Shown here piece after piece: positions 36,634-44,913 of a stretch of DNA of 64,000 nt. Both the position numbers and the translations under genes were made by a program. The first letter of the stretch is position 1; every line of letters starts with the position of its first letter. Under the pieces are notes generated by a model. It saw only the letters and a program-made list of their open reading frames with translations, did no database searches and was not told the origin of the DNA. The stretch is from Acinetobacter calcoaceticus (GTDB lineage: Bacteria; Pseudomonadota; Gammaproteobacteria; Pseudomonadales; Moraxellaceae): NCBI RefSeq assembly GCF_016508255.1, contig NZ_JADVKT010000001.1, forward strand, positions 434,001 to 498,000. The letters are read 5' to 3'.

Positions 36634-37386
36634 TTAAGCCTCTGGAGCTTCTTTAGCAGCTTCTTCGCCTTTAGCTTGTGCATTTGCTTGTGATTGAGCA
36701 TATTCTTTACCAGCAAGAATCGCATCAGCCATAGCAGAAGCATATAGAGTTACTGCACGGATCGCATCGTCGTTACCCGGAATAACGTAATCAACGTTGT
36801 CTGGGTTAGAGTTTGTATCAACGATACCGATAACAGGAATACCCAAGTTCTTCGCTTCTTTAATTGCAATCGCTTCGTGATCAACGTCGATTACAAATAA
36901 CGCGTCAGGTAAACCACCCATGTTTTTAACGCCGCCTAAAGAACGCTCAAGTTTTTCCATCTCACGAGCACGTTCTAAAGCTTCACGTTTAGTAAGCTTA
37001 GCAAAAGTACCATCTTGAGATTGAGTTTGAAGATCTTTTAAACGGTTGATAGATTGGCGAAGTGTTTTCCAGTTCGTCAACATACCACCTAACCAGCGGT
37101 GATCTACATATGGTTGACCAGCGCGTTGAGCTTGTTCACGGATGATGTTAGAAGCAGCACGTTTTGTACCAACGAACAAAACTTTGTTCTTTTTGCTTGC
37201 TAATTGGTTAGCGAAGTTCAAAGCATCATTTAACGCAGGAACAGTGTGCTCAAGGTTGATGATGTGAATTTTGTTGCGCGCGCCAAAAATGTATTGACGC
37301 ATTTTTGGGTTCCAGAAACGAGTTTGGTGACCAAAGTGCGCGCCAGCTTGAAGAAGGTCGCGCATGCTTACGTTGTAATCTGCCAT
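36634..37386 (-). CDS. rpsB: 30S ribosomal protein S2
   Basis: A 250-residue ribosomal protein that joins late to the small subunit together with S1. The start [21 protein letters not shown] at 37386 follows AAGGTAAAGAAA. The frame is open for another 38 codons upstream, but that is the leader [24 protein letters not shown] and the [12 protein letters not shown] block are diagnostic. The C-terminal Ala/Glu-rich tail is normal. It is the first gene of rpsB-tsf. Confidence 0.98.
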   Translation of the reverse strand: MADYNVSMRDLLQAGAHFGHQTRFWNPKMRQYIFGARNKIHIINLEHTVPALNDALNFANQLASKKNKVLFVGTKRAASNIIREQAQRAGQPYVDHRWLGGMLTNWKTLRQSINRLKDLQTQSQDGTFAKLTKREALERAREMEKLERSLGGVKNMGGLPDALFVIDVDHEAIAIKEAKNLGIPVIGIVDTNSNPDNVDYVIPGNDDAIRAVTLYASAMADAILAGKEYAQSQANAQAKGEEAAKEAPEA

Positions 37387-37490
37387 TTTCTTTACCTTAA
37401 AGTTTGGGTTAGGCCTCCATATATCCGCATTCTCCACCCTTTTACAGGCACCCAGAGTAATGTGACGATATATGTGCGGATTTTTTACTC
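37387..37490 (-). promoter_or_regulatory. rpsB leader RNA, probable S2 autoregulatory element
   Basis: On the minus strand ATCCGCA (37481-37475) pairs with TGCGGAT (37429-37423), enclosing about 45 bases that contain CTGGGTGCCTG (37455-37445). A strongly paired leader with a GGGTGCC core upstream of rpsB is the pattern of the gammaproteobacterial rpsB motif, to which S2 binds to repress its own operon. That regulation is inferred from position and shape. Confidence 0.55.
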
Positions 37491-37532
37491 CATCTATCAA
37501 AATTGTTCGTAAAAGATATTCACGAAAAGCAT

Positions 37533-37561
37533 TTGATAAAATGGGCGGCTATTTATACCAT
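37533..37561 (+). promoter_or_regulatory. Probable map promoter
   Basis: TTGATA (37533-37538), 17-base spacer, TACCAT (37556-37561). It lies 35 bases upstream of the map ATG and is divergent from rpsB. Confidence 0.45.
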
Positions 37562-37596
37562 AGACACTTGTAAATTACCAAAAGTTTTTAGAGATC

Positions 37597-38421
37597 ATGA
37601 ACAGTACTTATACAGCTCCACGTCGATTAATCAAAACTCCAGATGAAATTGAAAAAATGCGCATTGCAGGACGACTGGCGGCTGAAGTTCTAGAGATGAT
37701 CAAGCCTTATATTAAGGCAGGTGTAAGTACACTTGAACTTGATACCATTTGCCGTAACCACATTGAAAATGTACAGCATGCTATTCCTGCCTGTGTCGGC
37801 TATGGTGGCGCTCCTGGACGCCCTGCTTTTCAGCACTCTATTTGTACTTCGGTTAACCATGTTGTCTGCCATGGCATTCCTTCTGAAAATAAAACTTTAA
37901 AAAACGGCGATATTCTTAATATTGATGTGACTGTTATTAAAGATGGTTATCACGGCGATACAAACATGATGTATGTCGTTGGTGGAGAGACTTCCATTTT
38001 AGCTAACCGTCTATGTAAGGTTGCCCAAGAAGCGATGTATCGAGGAATGGCAACAGTTAGAGATGGTTCATATTTAGGTGATATCGGCCATGCAATCCAA
38101 AAATATGTCGAATCAGAACGTTTTAGTGTAGTCCGTGAATATTGTGGCCATGGTATTGGAACTGTTTTCCATGATGAACCTCAAGTATTGCACTATGGTC
38201 AAGCTGGCACAGGCATGCGCTTAGAAGCAGGCATGACTTTTACCATTGAACCTATGGTAAATGCCGGCGTATGGCAGACTAAATTGCTTGGAGACAAATG
38301 GACTGTAGTAACCAAAGACCATAAACTTTCAGCTCAGTTTGAACATACTATTTTAGTGACTCAAACTGGTATTGAAGTTTTAACTGCGCGTCCAGAAGAA
38401 GACCTATCACGCTTCAACTAA
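37597..38421 (+). CDS. map: Methionine aminopeptidase, type I
   Basis: A 274-residue cytoplasmic metallopeptidase that removes the N-terminal Met from new proteins. The pita-bread fold motifs are all present: SVNHVVCHGIP with the conserved His, NIDVTVIKDGYHGDTN with two Asp metal ligands, CGHGIGTVFHDEP with the His, MTFTIEPM with Glu, and QFEHTILVT with the last Glu. The length is normal. It is divergent from rpsB, as in many gammaproteobacteria, which links translation and N-terminal processing. Confidence 0.97.
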   Translation: MNSTYTAPRRLIKTPDEIEKMRIAGRLAAEVLEMIKPYIKAGVSTLELDTICRNHIENVQHAIPACVGYGGAPGRPAFQHSICTSVNHVVCHGIPSENKTLKNGDILNIDVTVIKDGYHGDTNMMYVVGGETSILANRLCKVAQEAMYRGMATVRDGSYLGDIGHAIQKYVESERFSVVREYCGHGIGTVFHDEPQVLHYGQAGTGMRLEAGMTFTIEPMVNAGVWQTKLLGDKWTVVTKDHKLSAQFEHTILVTQTGIEVLTARPEEDLSRFN

Positions 38422-38438
38422 TAATTTAATTACATTTA

Positions 38439-38468
38439 ATAAAAGGCTACTTTATGTAGCCTTTTATT
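38439..38468 (+). terminator. Terminator of map
   Basis: The stem AAAAGGCTAC and GTAGCCTTTT with loop TTTAT. Confidence 0.88.
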
Positions 38469-38627
38469 ATTTATTGTGTATTTAAAATTAACAAATATTG
38501 CCAAATATAAACAATTATTTCAAAAAAATTACAATTATTAATTTTTAATAAACAATCATTTTAATAAAACGCGGTATGGTTGGCTCAATAAAAATCAGTA
38601 AACAAATGTCGGACATGGAGTCCCTTT

Positions 38628-39683
38628 ATGATGAAAAAGTCATTATTTTGTATGACAGCTGCCTTTTTTGCTCTGCCAACAGTCACCTACGCCACTTCTC
38701 CATATTTTAGTTTAAAGGATGGTGATGGCTTCAAACGTTTTTCAGTCTCTGCAGGTTGGTTACATGCCATGCCGCAAGGAAGCGCAAATCCAGTCAACAT
38801 TAATACTAGTGTCGCAGAAGGAACGACCTCTAAAGTAGGCCCTGTGTCAAAACAATCTGTTTTAAACGCTGCTGACAGAAGCTCTAATCCACTCTTGTAT
38901 GATGCAATCAAGATTTTACCAACAGATACCCTACCCTCAATACTCACAGGAACAGCAACGGTAAATGGCTTATCAAATTGGCAGAGTCAAGGTACGGGTT
39001 TGGAAGCAAAGGATGTAGACACATTAGGGATCATGGCGAATTATAATTTTACAGATAATTTATCTCTAGAAATTAAAGCTGGGATTCCTCCTAAAGTTGA
39101 TATTCAAGGTAAAGGTAATATTTATGCACCATTATCTGGCTCAGCAAATACAGCTCTTGGCACAATAGGCTTAAAAGAAGATATTCATATCACTGACCTC
39201 ACTCAAGGTAGTAAAGCTGCTACTGCACGTGCTTGGTTACCTGCTGTAGAGCTGCAATATCAGTTTGGTAAATCTGGGGTGAATAAATTCCGCCCATACG
39301 TAGGTGCAGGTGTGATGTATGCTTATTTCAACGGATTAGAAATGAATTCGGGCATTGAGTCGGATTTGATAAAAGCGGGTCATATGATTCAGAATATTCA
39401 TGATGGTAAAGCTGGAGCAGCACTGGATGGTAAGACATCCTCAGCGAATCCTATCGTAAAACTAGAAGCGACCGATACTTTTGCGCCGATTGTTACTTTA
39501 GGGGCAACTTATGACTTCAATCCGAACTGGTTTGCTGTTGGTTCAGTTTCATATTCAAAAATGAATAGTGAAGCAAAAATCTCTGTAACAGACCAAAATA
39601 CAGGTAAAGAGCTAATTAAAGCGAATACTAAAATTGATATTGACCCAATCATTACCTATGTTGGCGTTGGTTATCGCTTCTAA
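38628..39683 (+). CDS. OmpW-family outer-membrane beta-barrel protein
   Basis: A 351-residue outer-membrane protein. The signal peptide ends near TYA-TSP. OmpW marks are GLEAKDVDTLGIMANYNFTDNLSLEIKAGIPPKVDI, a central KFRPYVGAGVMYAYF strand, APIVTLGATYDFNPNWFAVGSVSYSKMN, and the C-terminal barrel signal ending GVGYRF. At 351 residues it is much longer than E. coli OmpW (about 210). Extra sequence sits before the first OmpW block (about 40-125) and in an extracellular loop (about 245-290). OmpW barrels let small hydrophobic molecules through; the ligand here is unknown. GGAG precedes the ATG. Confidence 0.88.
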   Translation: MMKKSLFCMTAAFFALPTVTYATSPYFSLKDGDGFKRFSVSAGWLHAMPQGSANPVNINTSVAEGTTSKVGPVSKQSVLNAADRSSNPLLYDAIKILPTDTLPSILTGTATVNGLSNWQSQGTGLEAKDVDTLGIMANYNFTDNLSLEIKAGIPPKVDIQGKGNIYAPLSGSANTALGTIGLKEDIHITDLTQGSKAATARAWLPAVELQYQFGKSGVNKFRPYVGAGVMYAYFNGLEMNSGIESDLIKAGHMIQNIHDGKAGAALDGKTSSANPIVKLEATDTFAPIVTLGATYDFNPNWFAVGSVSYSKMNSEAKISVTDQNTGKELIKANTKIDIDPIITYVGVGYRF

Positions 39684-39697
39684 ATTCGGTTAGATAT

Positions 39698-39738
39698 AAA
39701 GCTATAAAAACTTATGCATGTTTTTATAGCTTTCTTTC
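39698..39738 (+). terminator. Terminator of the OmpW-like gene
   Basis: A 14-bp perfect stem, 39698-39711 with 39720-39733 (AAAGCTATAAAAAC/GTTTTTATAGCTTT), then a T-rich run. Confidence 0.85.
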
Positions 39739-39937
39739 GATCCCCCTCAAATTGCTTCTTTTTAAATCAAAATGCTAAAAAAATGAGCATTTTCTAATAA
39801 AAATCACTGATAAATCTAAAAATCGCTTTTGTTATTATCTTTCTTCGTTGTGATAATCATTTTTAATTGTTTTTCTGATCACAAACTAAATGAATAAAAT
39901 TAAATACTAATTTTTCCTTTTTAGTAAAATTCATTTT

Positions 39938-39955
39938 TTGGCACAGCATTTGCAT
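39938..39955 (+). promoter_or_regulatory. Sigma-54 (RpoN) promoter of narK
   Basis: TTGGCAC (-24) at 39938-39944, then TTGCA (-12) at 39950-39954. The TGGCAC-N5-TTGCA spacing is exact. The expected start is near 39966, which gives a leader of about 125 bases before narK. Sigma-54 control by nitrogen regulator NtrC is usual for nitrate assimilation genes. The rest of 39739-40091 holds no gene. Confidence 0.82.
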
Positions 39956-39969
39956 TATTCATAGCATGA

Positions 39970-40091
39970 TGAATCAACGCTGATTCAATGAATAAACAAA
40001 GACGGCCAACGACGTCCGCTCTGATCGGTCTGCATATAGGCAACTTCTTGCCATGCAAATTAAAATTTCGTTCAGTTCAGGGGGACGGCGT
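39970..40091 (+). promoter_or_regulatory. Structured narK leader with two ANTAR-type hexaloop hairpins
   Basis: Hairpin P1 pairs TGAATC (39970-39975) with GATTCA (39982-39987) around the hexaloop AACGCT. Hairpin P2 has hexaloop AACGAC (40008-40013) on an imperfect stem (40003-40007 with 40014-40018). Both loops have A at position 1 and G at position 4, as in targets of ANTAR antiterminators such as NasR and NasT. A third hairpin pairs 40031-40035 and 40039-40043 with 40053-40057 and 40048-40052. The P2 3' side, 40009-40017, can also pair at 8 of 9 positions with 40083-40091, which includes the end of the ribosome binding site. Confidence 0.6.
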
Positions 40092-41438
40092 ATGTCTTCA
40101 AATATCAATCTAGATGCAAAGAAATCAACTGCGATTAAATTATTCAGTTTTTCTACTCCAGCAATGCGTGCCTTCCATATGACTTGGCTTGCATTCTTTG
40201 TGTGTTTCTTCGCATGGTTTGCATGTGCTCCATTAATGCCAGTGATTAAAGGTGAATTTGGCTTAACGAAAGATCAGATTGCCAATATTAATATTGCTGC
40301 TGTTGCCATTACGATTTTAGTGCGGCTCATTGTCGGACCACTCTGCGATAAATACGGCCCACGAATTACGTACACCACTCTCTTATTAGTAGGTAGCATT
40401 CCAGTATTTGGTGTAGCTGCCGCCAATAGTTATGAATCGTTTCTGTTCTTTCGCTTACTTATTGGTGCTATTGGTGCGAGCTTTGTAATTACTCAATATC
40501 ATACAAGTGTGATGTTTGCTCCGAATATAGTAGGTACAGCAAATGCAGCTGCCGCAGGTTGGGGAAATGCTGGCGGTGGAGCAACACAAGCTTTAATGCC
40601 TTTATTACTCGGTGCAATTGTGATGTTTGGTGTTGAACAAACCATGGGATGGCGCGTGGCATTAATCGTACCTGGCATAATGATGGTTATCGTTGGCATT
40701 CTTTACTGGAAATTAACTCAAGATTGCCCTCAAGGGAACTTTAAAGAAGTTCGTGCACATGGTATTGAGGTCGGTAGTGGTAAAAAAGGTGGTACGGCAA
40801 TTTTAATGCAAGCCGCACGTAACTATCGTGTCTGGATTTTATTCTTGGCATATGGTGCAAGTTTCGGTATTGAGATTTTCATCCATAACGTTGCGGCAAT
40901 GTACTATGTTGATCAATTCAAAATGGATTTAAAAACTGCTGGTTTAACTGCTGGGATCTTTGGTCTTCTTGCATTATTTGCACGCGCACTGGGTGGCATT
41001 ATTTCTGACAAAGTGGCTCTCAAAAAAGGATTAGATGGCCGTACAAAAGTGCTTGTACTTATGATTTTAGGTGAAGGCTTATTCTTAATACTCTTCTCTC
41101 AAATGAATGCTGTTACCCTCGCGATTATTTCTATGACCATTTTTGCATTGTTTACCCACATGGCCTGTGGAGCAACATATGCACTCGTACCATTTATTGA
41201 TCGTAATGCATTAGGCGGCGTTGCAGGAATTATTGGTGCAGGAGGAAATGTAGGCGCTGTTGCAGCGGGCTTCTTACTTAAAGGCTTGCTTGATGTGCAA
41301 ACTTGTCTATTTATTTTAGGTGGGTTAGTCATGGTCGCTGGCTGTAGTGTAATTTTGATTCGCTTCACAATTGAACACAAACAAAAAGAACAAGTGCTTT
41401 TCAAACAGGCATTACTTGAACGTAATTCGGCTGCCTAA
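40092..41438 (+). CDS. narK: NarK-family nitrate/nitrite transporter
   Basis: A 448-residue MFS transporter with twelve helices. The start MSSNINLD at 40092 follows AGGGGGA; the frame opens earlier at 40053 inside the leader hairpin. NNP-family features are FHMTWLAFFVCFFAWFACAPLMPVIKGEFGLTK, an Arg in VRLIVGPLCDKYGPR, and the nitrate signatures GWGNAGGGATQALMP and GAGGNVGAVAAGFLLK. It takes up nitrate or exchanges it for nitrite across the inner membrane. No nitrate or nitrite reductase genes follow. An operon scar and a decayed MFS gene are found instead. Confidence 0.93.
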   Translation: MSSNINLDAKKSTAIKLFSFSTPAMRAFHMTWLAFFVCFFAWFACAPLMPVIKGEFGLTKDQIANINIAAVAITILVRLIVGPLCDKYGPRITYTTLLLVGSIPVFGVAAANSYESFLFFRLLIGAIGASFVITQYHTSVMFAPNIVGTANAAAAGWGNAGGGATQALMPLLLGAIVMFGVEQTMGWRVALIVPGIMMVIVGILYWKLTQDCPQGNFKEVRAHGIEVGSGKKGGTAILMQAARNYRVWILFLAYGASFGIEIFIHNVAAMYYVDQFKMDLKTAGLTAGIFGLLALFARALGGIISDKVALKKGLDGRTKVLVLMILGEGLFLILFSQMNAVTLAIISMTIFALFTHMACGATYALVPFIDRNALGGVAGIIGAGGNVGAVAAGFLLKGLLDVQTCLFILGGLVMVAGCSVILIRFTIEHKQKEQVLFKQALLERNSAA

Positions 41439-41462
41439 TTTTAACAAGAAGCGGAGATCAAA

Positions 41463-41492
41463 ATGATGTCTGCTTCTACTCTTTTCTCATAA
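41463..41492 (+). pseudogene. Gene-start scar after narK
   Basis: A Shine-Dalgarno-like GCGGAG at 41451-41456 lies 6 bases before ATGATG, but the frame stops after nine codons (MMSASTLFS). This looks like the first codons of a former downstream operon gene whose remainder was deleted. A short leader peptide is the other reading. Inference. Confidence 0.3.
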
Positions 41493-41584
41493 AACACTTC
41501 ACCATTTAAATTACATTATCTTTTTTATTAAACGCTATTCCCCACATTTATATTTATCGATATATCTTCTACAACAAATCATTA

Positions 41585-41874
41585 TTATATGCTTTTGGGA
41601 TCATTATGGGACTTTCATGGCTCTCTACAGTTCCGCTCACGAACGGCATTATGGCAAATATGTGTGGGGTAAAATATATATCGATGCTAAGTGATATTGT
41701 ATTTTTCACCCATCAAGTTGGTTCTTTTTGGGAGACTGGCTCGGTGGCGTCATTCAGACGCATAATGCCTTACTTTTGAAAACAATTATGACTTTTCTAA
41801 TAGGTACTATTTTTATTCTTTCCATATTTTTTTGGAAACAGACACCTGATTTATATAAATATTTTAATAAATAA
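41585..41874 (+). pseudogene. 3' remnant of an MFS transporter gene
   Basis: Reading from 41585 gives LLYAFGIIMGLSWLSTVP, then LTNGIMANMCGVKYISMLSD, and IVFFTHQVGSF. This strongly resembles the second half of monocarboxylate-type MFS proteins (GLSWLSTVPLT...G...FG.KY...L..IVFF.HQ.GSF). The frame shifts at the run of T near 41722-41727. It resumes one base out with LGDWLGGVIQTHNALLLK to a stop at 41872-41874. The N-terminal two thirds are absent, and there is no usable start. Confidence 0.75.
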
Positions 41875-41958
41875 TTTTGTGCACACTAAAATATAAAGCA
41901 CGTAAATCATCCCTTAAAACTGTCATAAAAATATAAAAATCGTATGGTCTAATGAAAA

Positions 41959-41991
41959 TAAAAAAGCCCGCAGATTTGCGGGCTTTTTTAT
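41959..41991 (-). terminator. Terminator of sthA
   Basis: The stem AAAAAGCCCGCA/TGCGGGCTTTTT is flanked by A and T runs. It lies about 18 bases past the sthA stop on the minus strand. Between the MFS remnant and this hairpin (41875-41958) nothing else is seen. Confidence 0.9.
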
Positions 41992-42008
41992 TAAAAACTT
42001 ATTTAAAA

Positions 42009-43421
42009 TCAAAATAAGCGATTCATACCATTGAGCGCAGCTACGCGATATGCTTCAGCCATTGTTGGATAATTAAATGTCGTTTCAACAAAATATTTTA
42101 AGGTATTATTGGGGCTGTGCATAACTGCTTGCCCAATGTGGATAATTTCGGCAGCGTTATTACCAAAACAGTGAATACCTAAAATTTCCATAGTGTCACG
42201 GTGGAAAAGAATTTTTAACTCACCTACTGTATCACCAGTAATTTGTGCACGAGCTAAATGACGGAAAGAAGCTTGACCCACTTCATACGGAATTTTTTCT
42301 TCCGTTAATTCCTGTTCATTTTTACCAATTGATGAGATTTCCGGAATGGTGTAGATACCAGTTGGAATATCACGTACTGGCTTCGCATCTTCACCACTCA
42401 TGTTTGCGCCAGCACAGCGCCCTTGGTCATAAGCAGCAGAAGCAAGTGATGGCCAACCAATTACATCACCAGCAGCATAGATGTTTTCAACTTCAGTTTG
42501 ATATTGATCATTTACTGAAAGCTGACCACGGTTGTTTGGTACTAGTCCAACGTTCTCAAGGCCTAAACCTTCTGTGTTACCTGAACGACCATTACACCAA
42601 AGAATAGCATCGGCTTTAATCTTTTTACCGCTTTGTAAATGCAGAACGACATGGTCATCAAACGTTTCAAGATGATCCATTTGCTCATTGTGACGAATCA
42701 ATACACCTTGTTCGCGTAAGTGATAAGACAAAGCATCGGCAATTTCATCGTCCAAATAGCTTAATAATTTTTGCTGAGTATTAATCAAGTCAACTTTATG
42801 GTCTAAACCAATAAAGATTGAGGCATATTCACAACCAATAACGCCTGCGCCGTAAATAATGATTTTTTGAATTGAATAATCAAGATCAAGAATTTTGTCC
42901 GAATCAAATACGCGAGGATGATCAAAGTCTAGCCCTTGCGGGTGGTATGGACGACTACCTGTCGCAATCACAATTTGCTTACAGATGATTGTTTCTTTAA
43001 TACCTTCATGACTAAAAACTAAAACTGTATTTTTGTCTTGAATATATGCACGGCCGTGAAATACACCGATTTTGTTACGGTCATAAAAACGCGTATGTGT
43101 ATCAACCTGTTGCTGAATAACCTTATGTGCATTACGCAAAACCTGTTTCATGGTGAACTGTTTCCATTCACCTACTTTTTGAAACATTGGATCACGCTGA
43201 TAGCGAATAATGCTAGAAACTGTTTGACGTAATGCTTTACTTGGAATGGTGCCTACGTGAGCACAGTTACCACCGAGTTGATCACGCACATCTACAATTG
43301 CAACACGCTTACCAGCTTTTGCAAGCTTCATTGCCGCGCCTTCACCTGCAGGTCCAGAACCGAGAACTACCGCATCGTATTTAACGAAATTCCCACTAAC
43401 GACCTCTTTTTTACGTGGCAT
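42009..43421 (-). CDS. sthA: Soluble pyridine nucleotide transhydrogenase
   Basis: A 470-residue FAD flavoprotein that moves hydride between NADPH and NAD+ in the cytoplasm. The start MPRKKEVV at 43421 follows AAGGAG. The FAD-binding [18 protein letters not shown] is at the N-terminus. [16 protein letters not shown] replaces the usual redox disulfide CxxxxC of this family with a single Cys, as expected for SthA. The NAD-binding [17 protein letters not shown] and the dimerisation domain with [14 protein letters not shown] complete it. It is divergent from lipA. Confidence 0.95.
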   Translation of the reverse strand: MPRKKEVVSGNFVKYDAVVLGSGPAGEGAAMKLAKAGKRVAIVDVRDQLGGNCAHVGTIPSKALRQTVSSIIRYQRDPMFQKVGEWKQFTMKQVLRNAHKVIQQQVDTHTRFYDRNKIGVFHGRAYIQDKNTVLVFSHEGIKETIICKQIVIATGSRPYHPQGLDFDHPRVFDSDKILDLDYSIQKIIIYGAGVIGCEYASIFIGLDHKVDLINTQQKLLSYLDDEIADALSYHLREQGVLIRHNEQMDHLETFDDHVVLHLQSGKKIKADAILWCNGRSGNTEGLGLENVGLVPNNRGQLSVNDQYQTEVENIYAAGDVIGWPSLASAAYDQGRCAGANMSGEDAKPVRDIPTGIYTIPEISSIGKNEQELTEEKIPYEVGQASFRHLARAQITGDTVGELKILFHRDTMEILGIHCFGNNAAEIIHIGQAVMHSPNNTLKYFVETTFNYPTMAEAYRVAALNGMNRLF

Positions 43422-43571
43422 TGAAAGCTCCTTCCTCTCTTGAATGACCATATTTTATAATAGATTATGACTAATATGCGGTGATTTTATGTATTTCTCA
43501 ACCCTATATTTCTGAATAGCCACATTTATTATATGAATAGTTATTTTCCGCTATTAACTGTAGAAGTTCGC

Positions 43572-43577
43572 TATAAT
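43572..43577 (+). promoter_or_regulatory. Possible -10 element of lipA
   Basis: A perfect TATAAT 41 bases upstream of the lipA ATG. No clear -35 is seen at 16-18 bases. Confidence 0.4.
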
Positions 43578-43617
43578 ACAATGTCAATGTCTCTATAAAC
43601 GAGTGGAAAAGTTAGAT

Positions 43618-44631
43618 ATGTCAGAACACCGTAAACCTGAACAGGGTGTAAAACTTCGTGGCGCAGAAAAAGTCGCAAGAATTCCTGTAAAAGTTGTACC
43701 TACGGTTGAAGTGCCGCGTAAACCTGACTGGATTCGTGTCAAGATGACGGCACCAGAAGAAGTTCAGCGTATTAAAACGACTTTACGTGCTCAAAAACTC
43801 CATACCGTTTGTGAAGAAGCTGCTTGTCCTAACCTACCAGAATGTTTTGGTGGTGGTACAGCAACATTCATGATTATGGGTGACATTTGTACCCGCCGTT
43901 GCCCTTTCTGTGATGTAGCACATGGTCGTCCTAATGCATTAGATGCTGACGAACCTCGTCACATGGCAGAAACTATTTCCAATCTGAAACTCAAGTACGC
44001 AGTAATTACTTCGGTTGACCGTGATGACTTGCTTGACGGCGGTGCGCAACATTTTGTGGACTGTATTAAAGAAACACGTGCACTTAGCCCGACTACATTG
44101 CTTGAGATTTTAGTACCTGACTTCCGTGGACGCATGGATATTGCTTTACGCATTATGACCGAATGTCCACCAGACGTATTTAACCATAACATTGAGACTG
44201 TGCCTCGCTTATATAAAGCAATGCGCCCAGGTTCAGATTACCAGCACTCTTTAAACTTATTAAAAATGTTTAAAGAATATTGCCCAGACATTCCAACTAA
44301 ATGTGGTTTGATGGTCGGTATTGGTGAAACAGAAGAAGAAGTTATTGCTTTACTTGATGACTTACGTGCCCATGATGTTGACTATGTCACTATTGGTCAA
44401 TATTTACAGCCTTCTAAACAACATGCGCCAATTGACCGCTTTGTAACTCCAGAAGAGTTTGAACGTTATGCAGAGCATGGCCGCAAACTTGGCTTTAGAA
44501 ATATTTGGTCTGCACCAATGGTTCGTTCAAGTTACTTTGCTGATCGTCAATACCACGGTGAACCAGTACCAGAAGTTCGTCGTAAAGTAGATCCTGCTAA
44601 GAAAATTGCAGTTCAGGTCGTCGAAGCTTAA
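43618..44631 (+). CDS. lipA: Lipoyl synthase
   Basis: A 337-residue radical SAM enzyme that inserts two sulfurs into octanoyl groups on E2 and H proteins. The auxiliary 4Fe-4S cluster uses Cys65, Cys70 and Cys76 ([13 protein letters not shown]). The radical SAM cluster uses Cys91, Cys95 and Cys98 (CTRRCPFC). The GETEEEV and the C-terminal RSSY motif ([11 protein letters not shown]), which supplies the Ser ligand, are present. The ATG at 43618 is preferred to an in-frame GTG at 43603. lipB is not adjacent. Confidence 0.97.
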   Translation: MSEHRKPEQGVKLRGAEKVARIPVKVVPTVEVPRKPDWIRVKMTAPEEVQRIKTTLRAQKLHTVCEEAACPNLPECFGGGTATFMIMGDICTRRCPFCDVAHGRPNALDADEPRHMAETISNLKLKYAVITSVDRDDLLDGGAQHFVDCIKETRALSPTTLLEILVPDFRGRMDIALRIMTECPPDVFNHNIETVPRLYKAMRPGSDYQHSLNLLKMFKEYCPDIPTKCGLMVGIGETEEEVIALLDDLRAHDVDYVTIGQYLQPSKQHAPIDRFVTPEEFERYAEHGRKLGFRNIWSAPMVRSSYFADRQYHGEPVPEVRRKVDPAKKIAVQVVEA

Positions 44632-44645
44632 TAAATTAAATATCT

Positions 44646-44680
44646 ATAAAAAGCCCTCTAACACAGAGGGCTTTTTATTT
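44646..44680 (+). terminator. Terminator of lipA
   Basis: The stem AAAAGCCCTCT/AGAGGGCTTTT with loop AACAC, then a T run. Confidence 0.92.
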
Positions 44681-44913
44681 GTATAAGAAAATCAATAACA
44701 TTTCTTGACAAATCGATAAAACAACCCATTACACTTTCACTCAAAAATATCTTATACCTGAAAGTACGATATATCCCTGCGCTAGCATATACATCAATAT
44801 TTGCGACATAAAAACTCAAATTTAAACAGCAACAAAACAGCTAGTTAAGCCTTAAATATCTCCTCGCTTTTGTAACGTCATTCACTTGAGGGCTTATCTA
44901 GTAAGGAGCAAGT

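Noticed and set aside
36634..37500. Longer form of rpsB with a 38-residue extension
   Set aside because: The extension is the structured leader RNA read in frame. [10 protein letters not shown] is the universal S2 start and has its own ribosome binding site.
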